Shown here: piece after piece, positions 5,549 through 10,834 of the stretch
How positions within the stretch are numbered: position 1 is the stretch's first letter
Layout of the letters: each line of letters starts with the position of its first letter
From: an uncultured Oscillospiraceae bacterium
GTDB taxonomy: Bacteria; Bacillota; Clostridia; Oscillospirales; Oscillospiraceae
Direction: 5' to 3'
DNA: 10,834 nt
Assembly (NCBI GenBank): GCA_944385645.1
Contig: CALWYA010000038.1
Location: 1 to 10,834, forward strand
The notes under the pieces: generated by a model
Seen by the model: the letters and a program-made list of their open reading frames with translations, nothing else
Databases searched by the model: none
Told to the model about the DNA's origin: nothing
Program-made: the position numbers and the translations under genes

Positions 5549-6144
5549 ACGGAGAACATCTGCTGGAGGCCATGGGCCTGCTGGACGACGACCTGATCGC
5601 CCAGGCGGAGGAGCCCGTCCAAGCCAGGCCCGCCGCGCCCGCCCGCAGGCGGTGGGCCGCCCTGGCCGCCTGTCTGGCCCTGGTGCTGGTTGTGAGCGTG
5701 GTGGGGAAGAATCTCTATGGAGGTCCCGGCGACAGCACCAGCCCCAGCACCTCCAGCGGCGCGCCGACAGCATCGAACCAGGGGGGCGGCAGCCCGTCCT
5801 CCGGGGACTCGGCGCCGGACATGGAGGCCAGCCCCGGGGAGCCCGGAGCGGCGGGGGACACCTCCACAAATGACAGCCGGGAGGTGCTGATCGTGGTCGT
5901 CCAGGAGGGGGACCGGGTCTGGTCCTACCAGCACTGGTACGGGGAGGACCGGGTGCTGGACGCCCTGCCGGAGGGCTGCCGGAGCCTGGGCCGGGTGGGT
6001 GTCTATGCCGAGGGGGAGGACTGCGTCTACACCGACATGGGCGAGTTCCCGGACGCCCCCCTGTGGATCGCCGGGGAGGACATGGAGGGCCCGGTCTATC
6101 TGGAGCTGCCGGAGGGCGGCTATCTGGAGTGCCGGCGGGCGTAA
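5545..6144 (+). CDS. Membrane-anchored partner (putative anti-sigma) of the first ECF factor
   Basis: This 199-residue protein starts at the ATG overlapping the sigma stop; there is an open frame further upstream, but only this start has sensible sequence and coupling. A short cytoplasmic head, with EHLLEAMGLLDDDLIAQAEE at 4-23, is an N-terminus I recall from partners of clostridial ECF factors. One transmembrane helix follows (about 37-54, after basic RRR), then a Ser/Gly/Pro-rich linker (about 58-112). The outer C-terminal domain (113-199) has alternating beta-like segments (EVLIVVVQEGDRVWSYQHWY) and three cysteines (145, 160, 196). The head lacks the HxxxCxxC zinc motif of classical anti-sigma factors. 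By position and topology it likely sequesters the sigma factor at the membrane and releases it upon an outside signal (inference). The outer domain matches no family I can name. Confidence 0.65.
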   Translation: MNGEHLLEAMGLLDDDLIAQAEEPVQARPAAPARRRWAALAACLALVLVVSVVGKNLYGGPGDSTSPSTSSGAPTASNQGGGSPSSGDSAPDMEASPGEPGAAGDTSTNDSREVLIVVVQEGDRVWSYQHWYGEDRVLDALPEGCRSLGRVGVYAEGEDCVYTDMGEFPDAPLWIAGEDMEGPVYLELPEGGYLECRRA

Positions 6145-6170
6145 AAACGACAACAAAACGGGATTTTCCA

Positions 6171-6199
6171 CCGGGGCAATACAATTTGTATTGCCCCGG
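6171..6199. repeat. 29-bp palindrome upstream of the second ECF gene
   Basis: CCGGGGCAATACAA (6171-6184) is the perfect reverse complement of 6186-6199, with a single T in the centre. As RNA the loop would open to about 3-5 nt. No U-tract follows on either strand, so it is not a terminator. Its right arm contains the likely -35 box of the next promoter. It resembles the short interspersed palindromes common between genes of gut Oscillospiraceae (recollection), or could be an operator. Confidence 0.75.
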
Positions 6200-6219
6200 C
6201 GGTCCTGCACGGAGAAAAT
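6191..6219 (+). promoter_or_regulatory. Possible promoter of the second ECF operon
   Basis: TTGCCC (6191-6196) and GAAAAT (6214-6219) are 17 bp apart. The -35 is identical to that of the first ECF operon. The -10 is only a 4-of-6 match, so the call is tentative; read-through from the first module is equally possible, since no terminator separates them. Confidence 0.4.
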
Positions 6220-6282
6220 TTGGGGGCCCGGTCACAAATGGGGGCGCTGGGTCGTGTTGTGGGTGAAAGGAGGTCGAGGCCC

Positions 6283-6765
6283 ATGGAGGAGTGGAACAGC
6301 CCCGGACAGGCGGAGCGGTTTGTGGCCGACTACGCCGACCCCATCCTGCGCATCTGCCTGTCCTACTCCCTCACCCGGGAGGACGCCCAGGACATCTGCC
6401 AGGACATCTTTCTGAAGCTGCTGGAGGGCCGCAGACAGTTCCGGGACGGGGAGCACGAGAAGGCCTTCATCCTGCGCGCGGCGGTGAACGCCTGCAAGGA
6501 CCAGCTGAAGAGCGCCCGGCGCAGGCGGGTGGTCCCCATTCTGGAGGCCGAGGCGGTTCCCGCTCGGCCGGAGGAGGCGGGCGGCCTGCTGGAGGCGGTC
6601 CGGGCCCTGCCCCGGCACTACGGGGCGGCGGTGTATCTCTTCTACTACGAGGGATACAGCCTGGACGAGGTGGCCAGCCTGTGCGGCTGCACCCCGGCCT
6701 GCGCCCGGAAGCGGCTGAGCCGGGGGCGGAAGCTGCTGGCAAAACAACTGGAGGTGGAGACATGA
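6283..6765 (+). CDS. ECF-type RNA polymerase sigma factor (second module)
   Basis: This 160-residue ECF sigma factor has region 2 at about residues 10-80 (DYADPILRICLSYSLTREDA, then QDICQDIFLKLL) and region 4 at about 102-155. The latter includes ALPRHYGAAVYLFYYEGYSL and the helix-turn-helix DEVASLCGCTPACARKRLSR. The ATG at 6283 was chosen because AAAGGAGG (6266-6273) lies 9 nt upstream; upstream in-frame ATGs lack a ribosome site and add unfamiliar residues. The stop overlaps the next ATG (ATGA, 6762-6765), coupling it to its membrane partner. It is only distantly similar to the first ECF factor of the window, so it does not look like a recent duplicate. Unusual: three cysteines (134, 136, 140) sit in the DNA-recognition region of sigma-4, where small or polar residues are usual. 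Confidence 0.9.
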   Translation: MEEWNSPGQAERFVADYADPILRICLSYSLTREDAQDICQDIFLKLLEGRRQFRDGEHEKAFILRAAVNACKDQLKSARRRRVVPILEAEAVPARPEEAGGLLEAVRALPRHYGAAVYLFYYEGYSLDEVASLCGCTPACARKRLSRGRKLLAKQLEVET

Positions 6766-7967
6766 GCGGCTGGAAGCAGGAGTGGGACCGGGAGCGGTTC
6801 AGCGACCGGGAGAAACAGGACTTGGCCGCCCGGCTGAGACAGGCGGCGGAACAGGAGGAAAGCATGGACAACAAATCGAAAAAGAGGATCTTCCGGCTGG
6901 GCCGGGGGGCGGCGGTGGCCGTGGCGGCCGCCCTGATGCTGACGGTGGGGGCCATGGCGGCGGCAGCCAACGGGACCTGGGGCGGACTGTTCCGCTTCTT
7001 CTCCCCGGAGGAGGAGACCCTGTTGGAGAAGATCACCTGTGAGGTGGGCCAGACCCGGCAGGCGGACGACTGGGAGGTCACCCTGAGCCGGTGTGCCGGG
7101 GACGACGAGATGGTCTACATCTGGGTGGATATGAAGGCCCCGGCGGACTTTACCGGGGAGCCCCCGGCGGACTATCTGGACCTGTCCACCTACTGGGACC
7201 TGATGATAGATGGGGTGCAGCAGGCGGGAGGCGGCGGCATGATCAGCGTCGACTGGGACGAGGAGAGCCGGACGGTCACCTACTGCTCCGGCTGGCCCAC
7301 AGGGGACCCGGTGGCCGGCAGGACGGCGGACATCATCCTGGAGCCCCTGTGCTGGAGCGGTTGGGACCGGGAGGCCGAGAAGTGGGTAGACATCCCCCTG
7401 TGGGAGGGAGACGTCACCTTTGAAGATGTGGAGCTGGCCTATGAGAACCAGACCATCCGCCTGGAGCCCAATGTGGAGGTCCCCTATTTGGACGGCACCG
7501 CCACCCTCACCCGGCTGGACATCTCCCCCTTCCGGGCCGTGGCCCGGGTGGAGGGCGGCTCCTGCTACCGCCACCACTGGGTGAAGGCGGAGGAGGGCTA
7601 CCAGCCCGAGCAGGGCGAGACCGTGGAGTCGGAGGCCGGCACCATCACCGTGGGCGGGTCCAATATCGGGAAGACGGAGCTGGACGGCTACCGCCCCTCC
7701 TACGGGACCCTGGACTGCTGGGGGGCGCTGACGGTGGAGTTCCACATGAAGGACGGGACGGTCATCGAGCCCCGGACGGCGGTGCTCTCCGAGTGCGAGG
7801 ACGGGTTTGAGACAGCGGACCGCACCTATGCCGGCGAGTGCTATGTGGAGCGGCGGATGGAGTATGAGACGACGCCAATCTACGATATGCCCGACCGGAT
7901 CATCGACCCGGCCCAGGTGGACTATGTGACCGTGTGCGGGGTGGACATCCCCGTGGCGGAGGGTTAA
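6762..7967 (+). CDS. Membrane-anchored partner of the second ECF factor (DUF4179-like)
   Basis: This 401-residue protein is translationally coupled to the preceding sigma gene by ATGA overlap. Residues 1-43 form a charged, mostly helical cytoplasmic segment (SDREKQDLAARLRQAAEQEE at 14-33) that could bind the sigma factor. A transmembrane helix lies at about 47-69 (AAVAVAAALMLTVGAMAAAA). The remaining 330 residues would be extracytoplasmic and rich in beta-strand-like sequence, with VGQTRQADDWEVTLSRCAGD at about 90-109. A sigma-linked protein with one N-terminal helix followed by this kind of strand region fits the DUF4179 class of Firmicute anti-sigma-like proteins; that assignment is from memory. 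No zinc anti-sigma motif is present. An internal ATG at 6864 would still leave the helix intact, but the coupled start is favoured. Signal sensed is unknown. Confidence 0.65.
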   Translation: MSGWKQEWDRERFSDREKQDLAARLRQAAEQEESMDNKSKKRIFRLGRGAAVAVAAALMLTVGAMAAAANGTWGGLFRFFSPEEETLLEKITCEVGQTRQADDWEVTLSRCAGDDEMVYIWVDMKAPADFTGEPPADYLDLSTYWDLMIDGVQQAGGGGMISVDWDEESRTVTYCSGWPTGDPVAGRTADIILEPLCWSGWDREAEKWVDIPLWEGDVTFEDVELAYENQTIRLEPNVEVPYLDGTATLTRLDISPFRAVARVEGGSCYRHHWVKAEEGYQPEQGETVESEAGTITVGGSNIGKTELDGYRPSYGTLDCWGALTVEFHMKDGTVIEPRTAVLSECEDGFETADRTYAGECYVERRMEYETTPIYDMPDRIIDPAQVDYVTVCGVDIPVAEG

Positions 7968-7980
7968 AGAGAGGCGGCAA

Positions 7981-8034
7981 AGCGCGGGTCCGGGCCCCGT
8001 CCCAAACAGACGGGGCCCGGGCCCGCGCTGTTTT
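7981..8034 (+). terminator. Terminator of the second ECF operon
   Basis: A 21-bp stem pairs 7981-8001 with 8009-8029 with one G-T wobble (T7989) and a 7-nt loop, followed by GTTTT. It starts 13 nt after the stop of the sigma partner and separates the ECF genes from the ribosomal-protein cluster. Confidence 0.92.
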
Positions 8035-8058
8035 GGGCAAAAATCCGCAAAAAAGTCC

Positions 8059-8087
8059 TTGACGGGCGGGGCGGGCTGTGGTATCAT
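8059..8087 (+). promoter_or_regulatory. Sigma-A promoter of the rpmG-secE-nusG cluster
   Basis: TTGACG (8059-8064) and TATCAT (8082-8087) are 17 bp apart, predicting a start near 8094 and a leader of about 230 nt before rpmG. Confidence 0.8.
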
Positions 8088-8093
8088 AACACT

Positions 8094-8324
8094 TACCTGT
8101 GAAAAGGGGCTTTTTTGCCGCGCGCATTTTTACGGTGTGATGGGCGCGGACCCCTCCGCCCGCAAGGGAAGCAGGGAGGCAATTTGGCCGAACTCCACCG
8201 CATACCCCGGGCGTCTGCGCGCCCGTCGGGCGCTGGATTCGGCAAAAGCGGGCCGTGTCCGGCGTTTTCTTTTTGGAAAAGCGGGCCGTGTCCCCGCGGA
8301 ATTTTTACAAGGAGGTGCCGACAA
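8094..8324 (+). promoter_or_regulatory. Long structured leader of rpmG with tandem 17-bp repeat
   Basis: No gene, tRNA or known riboswitch is recognised in these 231 bases. A long-range stem pairs GCCGAA (beginning at 8187) and the following TCCA with TGGA and TTCGGC (ending at 8242). It encloses alternative GC stems, including GCGCCC/GGGCGC near 8219-8233. AAAAGCGGGCCGTGTCC occurs twice, at 8244-8260 and 8277-8293. Each copy starts a short hairpin followed by a T-run: GCCG/CGGC (8252-8263) then TTTTCTTTTT (8265-8274), and GCGGG/CCCGC (8281-8297) then ATTTTT just before the ribosome site. This suggests tandem attenuators. Confidence 0.4.
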
Positions 8325-8492
8325 ATGGCAGGTAAGGCCGGCGCTCGCATCAAGATCACCCTCCGGTGCTCCGAGTGCAAGCAGAGAAACTACAACACCA
8401 TGAAGAACAAGAAGAATACCCCCGACCGTCTGGAGCTGAACAAGTACTGCCCCTTCTGCAGAAAGCACACTGTGCACAATGAGACGAAGTGA
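8325..8492 (+). CDS. rpmG: 50S ribosomal protein L33 (zinc-binding type)
   Basis: This 55-residue protein contains ITLRCSECKQRNYNTMKNKK (11-30) and LELNKYCPFCRKH (36-48). Two CxxC pairs (Cys15/18 and Cys42/45) mark it as the zinc-binding form of L33, a small large-subunit protein near the tRNA exit site. AAGGAGG (8309-8315) lies 9 nt before the ATG, and the length is the family norm. It heads the secE-nusG-rplKA cluster, the usual place of this paralogue in Clostridia. In Firmicutes with both forms, zinc shortage favours the cysteine-free L33; the window shows only the zinc form. Confidence 0.96.
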   Translation: MAGKAGARIKITLRCSECKQRNYNTMKNKKNTPDRLELNKYCPFCRKHTVHNETK

Positions 8493-8528
8493 TTTGTCCC
8501 ACAAGGCTGAAAGGAAAGAAGGGTAACA

Positions 8529-8801
8529 ATGGCTGAAAACGAAAAGGTAGAGCAGGCCGCCCAGGCCAAAAAGGACAAGAAGCCCGAGAAGAACTCCAAG
8601 CCCGGCTTCTTCAGCCGCATCGGCAAGTGGTTCAAGGACATGAAGAGCGAGCTGAAGAAGGTCCAGTGGCCCACCCGCAAGCAGACCATCAACAATACCC
8701 TGATCGTCATCGCCTGCGTGGTCATTGTGGGGATCTTCATCTGGATCTTTGACTTCCTGGCCGGCACGGCGATCGACCTGATTATCACCACGCTGAGCTA
8801 A
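8529..8801 (+). CDS. secE: Preprotein translocase subunit SecE
   Basis: This 90-residue SecE is of the single-helix Gram-positive type, although its charged, Lys-rich N-terminal extension (residues 1-26) makes it longer than the shortest Firmicute versions. The family motif is FKDMKSELKKVQWPTRKQ (35-52), the amphipathic segment that clamps SecY. The transmembrane helix follows (about 57-76) and a short tail ends the protein. SecE stabilises the SecYEG protein-export channel in the cytoplasmic membrane. The start is preceded by AAGGG with 5 nt spacing. It lies 36 nt after rpmG and 11 nt before nusG, so the three genes are surely cotranscribed. Confidence 0.95.
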   Translation: MAENEKVEQAAQAKKDKKPEKNSKPGFFSRIGKWFKDMKSELKKVQWPTRKQTINNTLIVIACVVIVGIFIWIFDFLAGTAIDLIITTLS

Positions 8802-8812
8802 GGTGAGATAAG

Positions 8813-9340
8813 ATGGCTGACAATGCGAACTGGTATGTGGTCCACACCTATTCCGGCTATGAGAATACGGTGAAGGCCACCATCGAGAAGTACGTGGAGA
8901 ACCGGGGCATGCAGGATCTGATCCACGAGATCAGCATCCCCCTGGAGACCGTCACCGAGATCACCGACAACGGCCCCAAGGAAGTGGAGCGCAAGGTGTT
9001 CCCCGGCTATGTGCTGGTGAAAATGGTGATGAACGACGAGACCTGGCACGTGGTGCGCAACATCCGGGGCGTGACCGGCTTCCTGGGCGAGGGCAACAAG
9101 GCCATCCCCCTGTCCGACGAGGACGTGGCCGCCCTGGGCGTGGAGAAGCGGGAGGTCGTGGTCAGCTATCAGCTGGGCGACACCGTGCGCATCACCGACG
9201 GCGCCCTGGAGTCCTTCCTGGGCACCGTGGACGAGATCGACCTGGACCACAACAAGGTCCGCGTGGTGGTGTCCATGTTCGGACGGGAGACCCCCGTGGA
9301 GCTGGAGCTGGACCAGGTCGAACCGACAAGCGGCAACTGA
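8813..9340 (+). CDS. nusG: Transcription termination/antitermination factor NusG
   Basis: This 175-residue protein has an NGN domain at about 5-110, with WYVVHTYSGYENTVKATIEK (7-26) and the RNAP-contacting stretch FPGYVLVKM and then RNIRGVTGFLG. A C-terminal KOW domain spans about 118-172 (LGDTVRITDGALESFLGTVD at 121-140). NusG binds the clamp of elongating RNA polymerase, modulates pausing and links transcription to Rho or ribosomes. Length and both domains are standard, with no insertion. AGGTGA (8801-8806) lies 6 nt before the ATG and overlaps the secE stop codon, indicating tight coupling. Confidence 0.97.
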   Translation: MADNANWYVVHTYSGYENTVKATIEKYVENRGMQDLIHEISIPLETVTEITDNGPKEVERKVFPGYVLVKMVMNDETWHVVRNIRGVTGFLGEGNKAIPLSDEDVAALGVEKREVVVSYQLGDTVRITDGALESFLGTVDEIDLDHNKVRVVVSMFGRETPVELELDQVEPTSGN

Positions 9341-9420
9341 GAGACAAAACAGGCGCGCAAGCGCCGCTGACGTGGGAGAAGACGGGCCTGGGCCCTGTTT
9401 TCGCCAACCGACCACATTTT
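9341..9420 (+). promoter_or_regulatory. rplK: Leader of rplK, candidate L1 autoregulatory site
   Basis: The 99-nt gap between nusG and rplK is unusually large for this cluster and is folded. GGCGC/GCGCC (9352-9365) closes a GCAA (GNRA) tetraloop. AAAACAGG (9346-9353) can instead pair with CCTGTTTT (9394-9401), competing with it. GTGG (9372-9375) can pair with CCAC (9412-9415), a GTGGGAG...CCAC pattern I recall from the equivalent gap in Bacillus. In bacteria, ribosomal protein L1 represses rplK-rplA translation by binding the rplK leader, so this is the natural place for that site. Confidence 0.5.
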
Positions 9421-9439
9421 GATATGGAGGTGCTCTTCC

Positions 9440-9865
9440 GTGGCACAGAAAGTAACTGGATATGTAAAACTGCAGATCCCCGCCGGCAAGGCGACCCCCG
9501 CTCCCCCGGTGGGCCCCGCCCTGGGCCAGCACGGCGTGAACATCGCCGCCTTCACCAAGGAGTTCAACGAGCGGACCAAGAACGACGTGGGCATGATCAT
9601 CCCCGTCATCATCACCGTCTATGCCGACCGCTCCTTCACCTTTATTACCAAGACCCCCCCCGCCCCCGTGCTGATCAAGAAGGCCTGCAACATCGAGAAG
9701 GCCTCCGGCGTGCCCAACAAGAACAAGGTGGCCACCATCAGCAAGGAGGACGTGCGCAAGATCGCCGAGACCAAGATGCCCGACCTGAACGCCGCCAGCA
9801 TCGAGGCCGCCATGAGCATGATCGCCGGTACCGCCCGCTCCATGGGCATCGTGGTGGGCGAGTAA
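9440..9865 (+). CDS. rplK: 50S ribosomal protein L11
   Basis: This 141-residue protein matches the family length exactly. Signatures are KLQIPAGKATPAPPVGPALG (10-29), QHGVNIAAFTKEFN, FTFITKTPPAPVLIKKA (67-82), and the C-terminal KMPDLNAASIEAAMSMIAGT and ARSMGIVV. L11 binds the GTPase-associated centre of 23S rRNA together with the L10-L12 stalk base and takes part in stringent-factor activation. The start is GTG at 9440, preceded by GGAGG (9426-9430) with 9 nt spacing and giving the standard V/M-AQKVTGYVKL N-terminus. An in-frame ATG at 9419 lies upstream of that ribosome site and is rejected. Confidence 0.97.
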   Translation: MAQKVTGYVKLQIPAGKATPAPPVGPALGQHGVNIAAFTKEFNERTKNDVGMIIPVIITVYADRSFTFITKTPPAPVLIKKACNIEKASGVPNKNKVATISKEDVRKIAETKMPDLNAASIEAAMSMIAGTARSMGIVVGE

Positions 9866-9878
9866 GGAGGGGACAGGA

Positions 9879-10571
9879 ATGTTTAGAGGAAAGAAATATA
9901 CCGACAGCGCCAAGAAGATCGAGAAGAATACTCTGTACGATACCGAGGACGCCATGAAGCTGGTGGTGGACACCGCCACCGCCAAGTTCGATGAGACCGT
10001 CGAGCTGCACGTGAAGCTGGGCGTGGACTCCCGGCACGCCGACCAGCAGGTCCGCGGCGCCATCGTCCTGCCCCACGGCACCGGCAAGACCCAGCGGGTG
10101 CTGGTCTTCGCCAAGGCCGGCAAGGCCGACGAGGCCAAGGCCGCCGGCGCCGACTATGTGGGCGAGATGGACCTGGTGGAGAAGATCCAGAAGGAAAACT
10201 GGTTCGACTTTGACGTGGTGGTCGCCACCCCCGACATGATGGGCGTGGTGGGCCGTCTGGGTAAGGTCCTGGGCCCCAAGGGCCTGATGCCCTCCCCCAA
10301 GGCCGGCACCGTCACCATGGACGTGACCAAGGCCGTCAACGAGATCAAGGCCGGTAAGGTGGAGTACCGTCTGGACAAGACCAACATCATCCACTGCCCC
10401 ATCGGCAAGGTCTCCTTCGGCGCTGAGAAGCTCTCCGAGAACTTCAACGCCATCATGGGCGCCATCATCAAGGCCAAGCCCGCCGCCGCCAAGGGCCAGT
10501 ATATCCGCTCCTGCACCGTGGCCGCCACCATGGGCCCCGGCATCAAGGTCAACGGCGCCAAGCTGGCGTAA
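9879..10571 (+). CDS. rplA: 50S ribosomal protein L1
   Basis: This 230-residue protein has the normal bacterial length. It contains ELHVKLGVDSRHADQQVRGA (about 42-61), VLPHGTGKTQRVLVFAK, the signature LGKVLGPKGLMPSPKAGTV (about 127-145) and the C-terminal MGPGIKVN. L1 forms the mobile L1 stalk at the E site and represses its own operon by binding the rplK leader. AAGGAGGGG (9864-9872) overlaps the rplK stop codon, 13 nt separate the two genes, and they are expected to be cotranscribed. A terminator follows 28 nt after the stop, so rplJ-rplL must form a separate unit or lie elsewhere. Confidence 0.97.
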   Translation: MFRGKKYTDSAKKIEKNTLYDTEDAMKLVVDTATAKFDETVELHVKLGVDSRHADQQVRGAIVLPHGTGKTQRVLVFAKAGKADEAKAAGADYVGEMDLVEKIQKENWFDFDVVVATPDMMGVVGRLGKVLGPKGLMPSPKAGTVTMDVTKAVNEIKAGKVEYRLDKTNIIHCPIGKVSFGAEKLSENFNAIMGAIIKAKPAAAKGQYIRSCTVAATMGPGIKVNGAKLA

Positions 10572-10599
10572 GCGGACCCCATCTGTCACAAGACACGAT

Positions 10600-10636
10600 A
10601 CACCCCCATGCCTGACGGCATGGGGGTGTTGCTTTT
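10600..10636 (+). terminator. Terminator of the rplK-rplA operon
   Basis: ACACCCCCATGCC (10600-10612) pairs perfectly with 10617-10629 around a TGAC loop, followed by TGCTTTTGC. The U-tract is interrupted, but the stem is strong and its position right after rplA is apt. Confidence 0.8.
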
Positions 10637-10639
10637 GCA

Positions 10640-10834
10640 GGGCGGACACACAGGTCCGCCCCTACGGATGATGCGAACCACGTAGGGCGGGCAAGCCCCC
10701 GCCGTCCCAGCCTTCCCCTTTAGGGGAAGGTGGCACCGCCGCAGGCGGTGACGGATGAGGTGTTTCCGTCCATCCACCCCGTCTGTTAGGATCCGTAGGG
10801 GCGGCCCCATGTGGCCGCCCACGGGCCGATGAGG
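10640..10834. repeat. Block of REP-like GC hairpin repeats
   Basis: No gene is seen. Five hairpins follow one another: GGGCGGAC/GTCCGCCC (10640-10661), GGCGGG/CCCGCC (10686-10703), CCTTCCCC/GGGGAAGG with loop TTTA (10711-10730), CACCGCC/GGCGGTG (10734-10750) and GGGCGGCC/GGCCGCCC (10799-10820). The first, second and fifth share a CGTAGGG(G)CGG edge; the first copy is inverted (CCCCTACG, 10659-10666). The GATGAGG motif recurs after the fourth and fifth (10754-10760 and 10828-10834). I recall very similar interspersed elements between genes of Oscillospiraceae, with no transposase of their own. The block probably continues past the window. Confidence 0.7.

Noticed and set aside
6171..6199. Terminator between the two ECF modules
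   Set aside because: The palindrome is strong but is followed by CGGTCC on the plus strand and TGGAAAATCC on the minus strand, so there is no proper U-tract.
8244..8293. CRISPR-like direct repeats
   Set aside because: Only two 17-bp copies, 16 bp apart, inside a mRNA leader; no array, leader or cas genes.
8094..8324. A tRNA or a small protein in the rpmG leader
   Set aside because: tRNAs are often found in this cluster, but no TTCGA-type T-arm, CCA-ending acceptor or cloverleaf is visible; the open frames here only run into rpmG or have no ribosome site.

Overview
The window looks like a chromosomal segment of a GC-rich anaerobic Firmicute, most likely a gut Oscillospiraceae relative of the Flavonifractor/Pseudoflavonifractor kind. 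This is inferred from three things: the rpmG-secE-nusG-rplK-rplA order with a zinc-type L33, the strong purine-rich Shine-Dalgarno sites, and the small GC-rich palindromic repeats between genes. The genus cannot be fixed from the sequence alone. There are 13 protein-coding genes, one of them cut by the window edge. I see no rRNA, tRNA, CRISPR, transposase or phage gene.

Left part (1-4750). On the minus strand lie the first 119 codons of a 2-hydroxyacyl-CoA dehydratase activase (BadF/HgdC ATPase family). It is followed, moving right, by a block of three hairpins, a MalY/PatB-type PLP C-S lyase or aminotransferase, and a plus-strand XRE-cupin regulator divergent from the aminotransferase. The two divergent genes have interleaved -10 boxes, so the regulator probably controls both. 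A strong bidirectional terminator then separates the regulator from a convergent minus-strand asnB, which has an excellent sigma-A promoter and a structured 5' leader.

Middle (4750-8034). Two ECF sigma-factor modules stand in tandem on the plus strand. In each, the sigma gene overlaps its membrane-anchored partner gene by ATGA, implying translational coupling. The partners (199 and 401 residues) each have one transmembrane helix and a sizeable outer part, but no zinc anti-sigma motif. A strong terminator closes the second module.

Right part (8035-10834). The rpmG-secE-nusG-rplK-rplA cluster encodes L33, the SecE translocon subunit, transcription factor NusG, and ribosomal proteins L11 and L1. 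A sigma-A promoter and a roughly 230-nt structured leader with a 17-bp direct repeat precede it, and a candidate L1-type autoregulatory leader precedes rplK. It ends in a terminator followed by a 195-bp block of REP-like hairpin repeats; rplJ/rplL do not follow within the window.

No gene here is clearly a new system. The points most worth a second look are non-coding: the leaders of the aminotransferase, rpmG and asnB, the 29-bp palindrome before the second ECF gene, and the repeat block at the right edge.
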